Below, in pieces: positions 1 to 6,498 of a stretch of DNA of 18,338 nt. Origin of the DNA: JAGMCF01 sp964398885 (GTDB lineage: Bacteria; Cloacimonadota; Cloacimonadia; JGIOTU-2); contig CAYNOU010000056.1 in NCBI GenBank assembly GCA_964398885.1, positions 1 through 18,338 on the forward strand. The letters run 5' to 3'. Numbering within the stretch: the stretch's first letter is position 1; every line of letters begins with the position of its first letter. The notes beneath the pieces are model-generated. The model did not search any database, was not told the origin of the DNA, and worked only from the letters and a program-made list of their open reading frames with translations. Position numbers and translations under genes: made by a program.

Positions 1-158
1 GTTTACACGGGAATGACAAATTAGGTGAATTTTCCATATTTTGCATATCTTATTTTTATTAATAAAATAATGATATTTTTTTGTCAAACTTAACAAACAA
101 TTAATAAAAATAATTGACACCTTTTTTCAAAACTTTACAAAACACATTCGGAGAAAAA

Positions 159-1445
159 ATGAAAAATAAAATTTTAATAATTCTTTTATTTTCTGTCCTA
201 TTTTTTACAGTTTTGGATGCTTATAATTCCAATAAAATTTACCTAATACAGATAGATGGAGTAATTGGACCACCTATAGCAGATTATGTAGTTAAGAATA
301 TTGAAAAGGCAGAAGAAAATAATGTTAATGCAGTTTTATTAGAAATCAATACACCAGGCGGACTTGATGCTTCTATGCGGAAGATTATCACAAAAATTAT
401 GAATTCCCCGATTCCAATAATCGGTTATGTTACACCAGAAGGAGCTCACGCTGCCTCTGCTGGCGCATTTATTATGATGGCTTGTGATATAACTGCAATG
501 ACACCTACATCAAGTATTGGGGCTGCTCATCCTGTGACTCTGGGTGCAAAGATGGATTCCACAATGGAAAGAAAAGTCCTAAATGATATAATTTCTTATA
601 TGAGTTCCATCGCTCAAAAAAGAGGACGAAACGAAGAAGTTGCAAAAAAGATGATAACAGAAAGCATTTCTTTGACTGCAAAAGAGGCTCTTGAACAAAA
701 TATAATTGATTTTGTTGCTCAATCCAGAACTGAACTTCTTGAGAGAATTGATAATTTTGAGATTGAAAAAAATGGTAAAAAAATTGTCTTACAAACAGAA
801 AACATAGAAATAGTCACTCTTAAAATGAATTTTATTGAACGATTCTTTTATCATATTTCTAACCCTAATATTGCTTATATTCTTTTGATGCTTGGTATTT
901 ATGGAATTCTTGCTGAATTTTCAACACCGGGTATCGGATTTGCAGGTGTTTTTGGAACAATATCTTTATTATTAGCTTTCTTTGCACTTTCAAGTCTTCC
1001 TGTAAATCTTGTAGGTATTTTGCTAATTGCTGCTGGGGTAATACTATTACTATTAGAGATAAAAGTCCAGTCTTCAGGAATATTAGGCATAGGAGGAGTT
1101 GTGGGTATTATATTAGGCTCAATGATGTTGATACAAACAGGTTCACCATTTTTCAAAATATCTATCTCATTAATAATTGGTGTTGGTGCATTTACAATTC
1201 TATTCTTTTTTCTACTTGCCACGCTTGTATATCAAGTCCATAGGAAAAAAGTTACAACCGGGAGAAAGGGACTGATTGGTGAAAAAGGATATGCTAAAAC
1301 AGCATTAAAACCAGAAGGCACTGTGTTTGTTCGTGGTGAACTCTGGCAGGCTGAATCAATTGATGGAAATATCAAAAAGGATGAAAAAATCCAAGTTGTA
1401 AAGATTGAACATCTCAAGCTTTTTGTGAAGAAAATAAAAGGCTAA
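159..1445 (+). CDS. NfeD/ClpP-class membrane-bound serine protease
   Basis: A 428-residue membrane protein of the NfeD family with an N-terminal ClpP/SppA-like serine protease domain. Known members, such as the archaeal 1510-N protease, cleave hydrophobic segments of stomatin-like proteins using a Ser/Lys dyad. Here residues 1-22 form a signal or anchor helix. Residues 25-215 hold the protease fold, with the oxyanion loop NTPGGLD at 64-70, likely nucleophile Ser100 in AASAG, and likely Lys139 in ERKVLND. Several hydrophobic helices follow (about 235-365), then a C-terminal NfeD β-barrel domain (about 375-428). The start is the ATG at 159, preceded by GGAG at 150-153; an upstream in-frame TTG at 114 has no ribosome site. 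The usual partner gene (a stomatin/slipin) does not follow; a TPR lipoprotein does. The family call is firm; the substrate is not known. Confidence 0.93.
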   Translation: MKNKILIILLFSVLFFTVLDAYNSNKIYLIQIDGVIGPPIADYVVKNIEKAEENNVNAVLLEINTPGGLDASMRKIITKIMNSPIPIIGYVTPEGAHAASAGAFIMMACDITAMTPTSSIGAAHPVTLGAKMDSTMERKVLNDIISYMSSIAQKRGRNEEVAKKMITESISLTAKEALEQNIIDFVAQSRTELLERIDNFEIEKNGKKIVLQTENIEIVTLKMNFIERFFYHISNPNIAYILLMLGIYGILAEFSTPGIGFAGVFGTISLLLAFFALSSLPVNLVGILLIAAGVILLLLEIKVQSSGILGIGGVVGIILGSMMLIQTGSPFFKISISLIIGVGAFTILFFFLLATLVYQVHRKKVTTGRKGLIGEKGYAKTALKPEGTVFVRGELWQAESIDGNIKKDEKIQVVKIEHLKLFVKKIKG

Positions 1446-1532
1446 AATAAGAAAATTCTAAATAAATTTAGTAAAAATCTTGACGAATAAAAAATCTATA
1501 GAAATTTAAAGTAAAAATTATGGAGGCATTTG

Positions 1533-2549
1533 ATGAAAATAAAGATATTATTAATAACACTGCTGCTTTCTTTAACAGTGTTATTAGCTTGCCAGAGTAA
1601 GTATATGACAACAGCAAAGCTTGCAATACGAGATGAAAATGACCCTGATAAGGCAATTGAATACCTTCAGAAAGAGATTAATAAAAACCCGACAAATGTT
1701 GAAGCATATCTTTTCATGTCTAAAATTTATGGGCAATATAAAAAGGATTATATCAAATCCTATAATTATGCACAAAAAGCATTAGAATTAGACCCTCAAA
1801 AACAAGAGGAGATAAACAAAATTAACCTTACTTGTTGGGCTGAATTATACAATCAAGGACTTAAATATTACAATTCAGAAGATTTTAAAAATTCCCTTGA
1901 ATCATTCAAAGGGGCTGTAAAAATTTGCCCGGATAGTCTTAAATCTAAAATAATGCTGGCAAGTGTATATGCAAAAGTCGATTCATCTGAAAAAGCTATT
2001 GAAATTTTTATAGAAATAGCAGAAAAATTACCAAATGATGTTGCTTCCAGAAAAACTTTAACTAATACATTTTTTTACAAAAAAGAATATGAAAATGCTA
2101 TTAAATATTTTGAAGAACTATCTGAAATTGAGCCTCAAAATGTAGATTGGCCTTACAATATTGCTGTATGCTACTCTAATCTTAATAATCCTGAAAAAGT
2201 ACTTGAGTATTACAAAAAAGCTGCTGAGATTAAACCCAATGATATAGAACTACTTTATAAAATAGCTGATGATTACTTTAATAGCCAAAATTACAAAGAA
2301 GCTTCTAATTATTATATAAGAATTATTGAAATAAATGATAAAGAATTGGATGCTATTAAATATATCTGTTATTCATTTAGTAATAGTAAAGATTATGAAA
2401 ACTTAGTTAAATATGCAAAAAAATGGGTTGAGCTTGAACCTGAAAATAAAAATTCTTACCGTTTTGTTATATTAGGACTTCAGCAAACGGGGCAAGATAA
2501 GGAATCACAAAAATATATTAAAAAATTAGAAGAATTGGAAAATAAGTAA
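1533..2549 (+). CDS. TPR-repeat lipoprotein
   Basis: A 338-residue exported protein built almost wholly of tetratricopeptide repeats, which act as protein-binding scaffolds. The N-terminus is a lipoprotein signal peptide with lipobox LLAC, the lipidated residue being Cys20. From about residue 38 there are roughly seven or eight 34-residue helical pairs; clear examples end in ALELDP, AVKICP, LSEIEP and AAEIKP. Start: GGAGG at 1522-1526 lies six bases before the ATG at 1533, so the TTG one codon earlier is not used. It follows the NfeD gene after 87 bases on the same strand and may be co-transcribed. No catalytic domain is visible. It is probably anchored to the inner or outer membrane on the periplasmic side; the partner is unknown. 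Confidence 0.9.
   Translation: MKIKILLITLLLSLTVLLACQSKYMTTAKLAIRDENDPDKAIEYLQKEINKNPTNVEAYLFMSKIYGQYKKDYIKSYNYAQKALELDPQKQEEINKINLTCWAELYNQGLKYYNSEDFKNSLESFKGAVKICPDSLKSKIMLASVYAKVDSSEKAIEIFIEIAEKLPNDVASRKTLTNTFFYKKEYENAIKYFEELSEIEPQNVDWPYNIAVCYSNLNNPEKVLEYYKKAAEIKPNDIELLYKIADDYFNSQNYKEASNYYIRIIEINDKELDAIKYICYSFSNSKDYENLVKYAKKWVELEPENKNSYRFVILGLQQTGQDKESQKYIKKLEELENK
1552..1586 (+). other. Perfect 11-bp hairpin inside lipoprotein signal-peptide codons
   Basis: TAATAACACTG at 1552-1562 is matched by its exact reverse complement at 1576-1586, with a 13-base loop, and a further T·G pair can form outside. It begins 19 bases after the ATG of the TPR lipoprotein. In mRNA this could slow initiation or early elongation, or it may be chance in leucine-rich AT-rich codons. 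There is no U-tract, so it is not a terminator. Confidence 0.4.
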
Positions 2550-2560
2550 AGAAGAAATTA

Positions 2561-2600
2561 TCCGTAATTACGGAAAAAAATAATCCCCGCGGATGCGGGG
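2561..2600. repeat. 14-bp palindrome plus GC-rich hairpin before a small ORF
   Basis: TCCGTAATTACGGA (2561-2574) is a perfect palindrome. Ten bases on, CCCCGC (2585-2590) pairs with GCGGGG (2595-2600) around the loop GGAT. The GC stem stands out in AT-rich surroundings and ends directly against the AAGGAGG ribosome site of the next gene. There is no T-run, so it is not a classical terminator for the TPR gene. It may be a remnant of a REP-like intergenic repeat or an mRNA structure affecting the small ORF. Confidence 0.5.
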
Positions 2601-2611
2601 AAGGAGGAAGG

Positions 2612-2797
2612 ATGAAAACACTGGCATGGATTTTCGGAATAATTGCTGCACTTTTAATGCTTGCAGGTTGCATCAATTATCTGGCACAAAATTGGCTTTT
2701 TCATGTAGCGAATACAGTTTCTTATTTCCATGTAGCAAATGCCTTCTTGCTATTCACAATAGCTTTCTTGGTGTATCCAAAGATAGAGAAGAAATAG
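2612..2797 (+). CDS. Small two-helix membrane protein (61 aa), unknown function
   Basis: A 61-residue hydrophobic protein that I do not recognise. A strong AAGGAGG at 2601-2607 sits four bases before the ATG. Two membrane segments are visible (about residues 5-25 and 38-55), followed by a short basic tail, IEKK. Residues 17-20 read LAGC, which fits a lipobox, so the protein could instead be a tiny lipoprotein; the second hydrophobic stretch makes a membrane protein at least as likely. The motif FHVAN occurs twice (30-34 and 39-43), and the DNA is also similar there, suggesting a small internal duplication. Its TAG stop is 14 bases before the HAD start, so the two are probably translationally coupled. 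Confidence 0.72.
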   Translation: MKTLAWIFGIIAALLMLAGCINYLAQNWLFHVANTVSYFHVANAFLLFTIAFLVYPKIEKK

Positions 2798-2811
2798 ATA
2801 TTTGTTTCTAT

Positions 2812-3450
2812 ATGCCTATAAGAGGAATTCTATTTGACCTGGATGGTGTAATTGTAGATACTCTTCATTATCACTTTTTAGCCTGGAAGGAAATGTTTCA
2901 CAGAAAGGGCGGTGAGGTTAAAGAACTCACCGTCCTTCTTCATGAAGGGAGAAGTTCAAAAGAAATTCTCCCTATTCTTATAAAGGAAAGCGGAGTACAA
3001 ATTCCAAAAGAAAATTGGCATGATTTTATTGAACAGAAACGCAAATACTATCGTTCAATAGTTAAAATTAAGTTTTATCCTGACGCACTTGATACAGTAA
3101 GAAAATTGCGTAAGTTAGGAATTAAATGTGCCTTGGTTACTGCTTGTGCAAAAAAAAATATGGAAAAAGCATTAACACCTGAACAGCAATCTTTATTTAA
3201 TGTAATTATTACTGGTAATGATATCCCAAGAGCCAAGCCGCATCCAGACCCATACGAGATTGCTCGTAAGAGTTTGGGATTAAGGAAAGAAGAATGTCTT
3301 GTTATTGAAAATGCTCCTCTCGGAATTCAATCTGCAAAAGCTGCTGGGATATGCTGTGCTACAATTGCAACTACACTTCCCAAAAAATATTTAAAGGGCG
3401 CGGATATTTATTTAGATAGTTTATATGATATATTGAATTATCTATCTTAA
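2812..3450 (+). CDS. HAD-superfamily hydrolase, β-phosphoglucomutase/phosphatase type
   Basis: A 212-residue cytosolic HAD subfamily I protein. Motif I is FDLDGVIVD, with nucleophile Asp9 and acid/base Asp11. A helical cap follows (about 16-80). Motif II is the Thr in LVTA, motif III the Lys in RAKPHPDPY, and motif IV is the acidic VIENAPLG region. This fits β-phosphoglucomutase-like or sugar-phosphate phosphatases; the substrate cannot be read from sequence. The frame stays open upstream to about 2593, but homology starts at MPIRGILFDLDG, so the ATG at 2812 is chosen. No ribosome site stands before it, which fits coupling to the small ORF ending 14 bases earlier. A terminator follows at 3505-3541. 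Confidence 0.88.
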   Translation: MPIRGILFDLDGVIVDTLHYHFLAWKEMFHRKGGEVKELTVLLHEGRSSKEILPILIKESGVQIPKENWHDFIEQKRKYYRSIVKIKFYPDALDTVRKLRKLGIKCALVTACAKKNMEKALTPEQQSLFNVIITGNDIPRAKPHPDPYEIARKSLGLRKEECLVIENAPLGIQSAKAAGICCATIATTLPKKYLKGADIYLDSLYDILNYLS

Positions 3451-3504
3451 ATCCATTTTAATTAACTCAAATTACTTATAATTATTTTGAAAAAAGTGAT
3501 TGAT

Positions 3505-3541
3505 AAAAAAAGAGGATGGCATCAAATCCATCCTCTTTTTG
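3505..3541. terminator. Bidirectional rho-independent terminator
   Basis: AGAGGATGG (3511-3519) pairs perfectly with CCATCCTCT (3528-3536) around an eight-base loop. It is flanked by A6 on the left and T5 on the right, so both strands carry a U-tract after the stem. It can end the plus-strand HAD transcript (stop at 3450) and the minus-strand chimeric gene (stop at 3564), which converge here. Confidence 0.9.
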
Positions 3542-3563
3542 TTGTTTGTAGGTCTATTACAGA

Positions 3564-4184
3564 TTAGAATCCAATAGCAGTCCAGAGATAGCCACCTAAC
3601 ATTGGGTCCTCGCCTGTGAAGTACTTACCTGGTGTCCAATAACCACCAGTTGCTCCAAAGGTGATTGTATCTTTGTAGTGATACTTAAGCATTAGAGCAA
3701 TCTCGTTACCCATAGCGTCTTCACACCCTGATGCAACCTTATTCCTTGCATAGTTAAAGAAATCTGCTCTTATATCGAATTTACCACGGTTATATCCAAT
3801 ATTTCCATTGATAACATTGGTTCCCCGGCTTAATTTTATAGAATGAATCACATAATTTACACACCATGCCATAATAGTAGGGTAGTATAGAAATATAAGC
3901 ATAACTGCAAATAGGGCGAGCCATCCAACCCATTCAGTACCTTTTTTTACCAGGGCAAAAACTGTAGGTGCACCTGCCTGTGCTTTTCTCCCAAGTGAAA
4001 ATTCTAAAATCATTAGAGGTATTCCTGCGGTAATTAGTGCAACAAAATACGGAATTAAGAATGCACCACCACCGTTAGAATAGCATATATAGGGGAATCG
4101 CCAGACATTTCCAAGCCCAATAGCAGCACCAATGGAAGCCATTAAAAAGGCTGTTCTACTACCCTATTTCTCTCGTTCTTCCAT
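3564..4184 (-). pseudogene. Chimeric pseudogene: NSS sodium symporter start fused to outer-membrane barrel end
   Basis: Read from the ATG at 4184 (AAGGAG just upstream), the protein begins MEEREK, then an amber TAG at 4166-4164, then GSRTAFLMASIGAAIGLGNVWRFPY. This is the hallmark N-terminus of neurotransmitter:sodium symporters (NSS/SNF), where the stop position is normally Trp (TGG). About 100 codons of NSS follow, covering TM1-TM3, where a full protein has about 450-500. Near 3846-3825 the sequence changes character in frame to amphipathic strands (NIGYNRGKFDIRADFF, then MLKYHYKDTITFGATGGYW) ending LWTAIGF, typical of the last strands of a porin-like barrel recognised by the BAM machinery. 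The gene is doubly broken: early stop and fusion. An internal ATG at 4142 could restart a 192-residue product, but this would be half a transporter joined to half a barrel. TAG ends several neighbouring genes, so recoding is unlikely. Confidence 0.8.
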
Positions 4185-4265
4185 TTTGCTCCTTTCTAAC
4201 ATTTTGTAATGTCAATGTTGGTTGTAGTTTCTTTTGTACATAGCATTTTTTTAACTTAGTTTTAC

Positions 4266-4271
4266 ATTATA
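4266..4271 (-). promoter_or_regulatory. Possible -10 box upstream of the NSS pseudogene
   Basis: A perfect TATAAT on the minus strand lies about 82 bases before the NSS start, just past the 3' end of the AOR gene. No good -35 hexamer is found at 16-18 bases, so this is a weak call. Confidence 0.3.
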
Positions 4272-4288
4272 CCTTTGTATCAATTAAA

Positions 4289-6058
4289 TTATAGAAGTTC
4301 ATATTTAAGTAGAACATCTTTAGTTGGTTCCCCATTGTTATTCCAACCTCTTATCTTATAGTATTTTTGCACAATTGATTTGAAAAAGTCTTTATCAAGT
4401 TTTTTGCCTTTCATAAAACCTGCAAGAGATGTTTCTTTAAAAAATCTTTCAGGGAGAATATCATCAGTATATTTTCTACCATTTCGTAAGTTGTATCTAC
4501 GAGCTAAATTTGTTATTCGTGCTCCTGTTTTCATAAGTGATTCTTCCGTGTGATTAAATCCAGTTGCCGCATTAAGTATAGGTGCTAATCTATCAAAACC
4601 ATAGGGAACAAAATCGCAGATTACGAGACTATTTCGTGTATTGATTGTGTCCAATCCATTAGCAACTGTTGCAGGTATATCTGCGATGTTAAAGTCAGTT
4701 CCCATTTCTTGTTCTGTACACCATAATCTTGTATGACTTGCAAAATCAGATACAGATAGAGAAACTCCCATTGTTAAACATCCAAGTGGATTTACACCGG
4801 ATAACTCCATACCATAAATATTGATAGCAAACTCTTTACTATTTTTACCAATTTTTTGGGAAGCGATTCTTGTTCCATCAGCAAAGATTTCACCAACTCC
4901 TTTTTTTTCAGCTATTTGTTTAAGCAATTCTCTCTGAGCAGTTGCATTACCCCATTCAAGTTTTAATCCATTCCAATCATTTATTAAACCTTTTTCGTAG
5001 CATTCCATTGCAAAAGAGCAGGTCACACCAGCACTTATGGTATCCAATCCAAGATCGTCGCAGATTTCATTTGCCCATGCTACATCTTTGCAGTTTGATA
5101 TTTCACATCCGGAACCGAGGAAGGCAGTGGTTTCGTATTCAGGACCTTCAACTTCGTGTCCATCCCACTTTGCTATTTTAGCGCATCTAATCGCACAATT
5201 ATAGCAACCCGTATCTCGCCAATTCAACTCTTTTCTGCAGGTTTCAGAGGTAATACCTTCAAATTCATCAAACTGACATTTTTGGAAATTTTTGGTTGGG
5301 AGAAACTCATATTCCTGACCTGAACGCATACATTTCATCGTTCCTTTTTGACGACGGAATTTTACGCCTTCATTATTTAAAATATCTCTTGCAAGTTGAC
5401 GATTCAATTCATTAAATTTTTCTTCATCGTAATATTTTATAGGAACATTGCCATCAACAACAATTGCTTTCAACTTTTTTGAACCCATTACAGCACCGAC
5501 ACCACCTCTTCCGAATTGACGATATTTATCAATACCTATACAGGCAATTTTTGAAAGATTTTCGCCTGCAATTCCTATACATGCAACTCTTGGGTCTTTC
5601 CCGGGATGAAGTCTAATTAATTCATCATTTGTGTAAAATATTCCCTTCCCCCATAAACTTGATGCATCCTTGATTTCTATCTTGTGGTCAGTTAGATAAA
5701 TATAAACAGGACTCCTTGCTTTTCCTGTAACAATAAGATAGTCATATCCGGTAGCCTTAAATCGAGGTCCAAAATACCCACCACAGTGACTGTCATGTAT
5801 TGAACCTGTTAAGGGTGAGCGAGTAACTAAGCTTGTTCGAGCACTTGTTTGGATTCTTGTTCCTGTAAAAGGACCTGAGATAAATATCAAGGGATTTTCT
5901 TTACCAAAAGGATCTGGACCTGGTGCCATCTCTTCAAGCAGTGCAAAACCTAACCCTTTTCCTCCAATGTATTTTTCTAACAATGTCCAATCTGTTTTCC
6001 CAATTTTATGTTTACCTGTTGTAATGTCAATATGTATCCATTTTCCCATATATGACAT
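4289..6058 (-). CDS. Aldehyde:ferredoxin oxidoreductase (AOR) family tungsten/molybdenum enzyme
   Basis: A 589-residue cytosolic AOR-family enzyme, close to the usual length of about 600. Known AORs oxidise aldehydes to acids with ferredoxin, using a bis-tungstopterin and one 4Fe-4S cluster. The N-terminal signature YMGKWIHIDITTG and GGKGLG are present. Cluster ligands are Cys285, Cys288 and Cys292 (TGCYNCAIRC) and Cys481 (VICDF), close to the spacing in Pyrococcus AOR. The first pterin motif DxxGLD is kept (DDLGLD, 334-339); the second, normally DxxGLC, reads NSLVIC (476-481). Start: GGAG at 6068-6065 precedes the ATG at 6058 by six bases, which is better than the ATG at 6070 that this GGAG partly overlaps. 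No MoaD-like or ferredoxin partner gene is beside it. The aldehyde substrate is unknown. Confidence 0.93.
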   Translation of the reverse strand: MSYMGKWIHIDITTGKHKIGKTDWTLLEKYIGGKGLGFALLEEMAPGPDPFGKENPLIFISGPFTGTRIQTSARTSLVTRSPLTGSIHDSHCGGYFGPRFKATGYDYLIVTGKARSPVYIYLTDHKIEIKDASSLWGKGIFYTNDELIRLHPGKDPRVACIGIAGENLSKIACIGIDKYRQFGRGGVGAVMGSKKLKAIVVDGNVPIKYYDEEKFNELNRQLARDILNNEGVKFRRQKGTMKCMRSGQEYEFLPTKNFQKCQFDEFEGITSETCRKELNWRDTGCYNCAIRCAKIAKWDGHEVEGPEYETTAFLGSGCEISNCKDVAWANEICDDLGLDTISAGVTCSFAMECYEKGLINDWNGLKLEWGNATAQRELLKQIAEKKGVGEIFADGTRIASQKIGKNSKEFAINIYGMELSGVNPLGCLTMGVSLSVSDFASHTRLWCTEQEMGTDFNIADIPATVANGLDTINTRNSLVICDFVPYGFDRLAPILNAATGFNHTEESLMKTGARITNLARRYNLRNGRKYTDDILPERFFKETSLAGFMKGKKLDKDFFKSIVQKYYKIRGWNNNGEPTKDVLLKYELL

Positions 6059-6070
6059 AATAGTCTCCAT

Positions 6071-6498
6071 CTACATTTACTCTTGAGAGTTAGATAATAT
6101 CAGGCAGCTTTCTAAAACGGTTTTGTTAAAAATAAAAGAGTTTATCTTCATGTAATTTCTCTTTATTAAGTCAGAAATCTTAATGTAAAATCAATAAATT
6201 GCAATTAAAAAAATTAGTGGTCGTAAATTGATACATATTATCTCCATTCATTCGCATTTAATCATATATTTGACAGAATAGGTACAAGATAATATTTCTT
6301 CTTTTTCCAGTAGGTTTTAGTTTTTGAATTGTTTGTCAAGAAATTCACAAAATTTCATTTTTTGTAAAATTTTATTCTTAACTCAGGCTAAATTTTGAGT
6401 ATCCACTCTTCAATGCAGGATGCATTTTGCCTTCTATAGAAAGAAATGTTCCATATTTTTGCTTTTAGTATAATCTCTTCAGAATCTAATTAAATTTG
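6071..6498. other. AT-rich intergenic region without a convincing gene
   Basis: These 428 bases between the cyclase stop and the AOR start are very AT-rich. I see no coding frame with family resemblance. A minus-strand 18-codon ORF (6236-6180) has a well-placed GGAG but no recognisable sequence. A short inverted repeat AATGCA/TGCATT (6412-6426) has no T-run. The AOR promoter should lie here, but no -35/-10 pair at good spacing stands out. Confidence 0.5.

Noticed and set aside
30..113. Promoter for the NfeD gene (TTGTCA at 81-86)
   Set aside because: No -10 hexamer at acceptable spacing; the region is too AT-rich to call by eye.
2593..2811. N-terminal extension of the HAD protein across the small ORF
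   Set aside because: This frame shows no family sequence before MPIRGILFDLDG, and the overlapping frame encodes a membrane protein with a strong ribosome site at 2601-2607.
4164..4166. TAG in the NSS gene as recoded Trp or pyrrolysine
   Set aside because: TAG is the normal stop of several neighbouring genes, and the same gene is also truncated by a fusion, so decay explains it better.
4942..5181. Plus-strand frame opposite the AOR gene
   Set aside because: Low-information frame antisense to well-conserved AOR sequence, including the cluster motif.
6180..6236. 18-codon minus-strand ORF with a well-placed GGAG, upstream of AOR
   Set aside because: Too short, no recognisable sequence and no attenuator-like hairpin after it; random GGAG-ATG pairs are expected.
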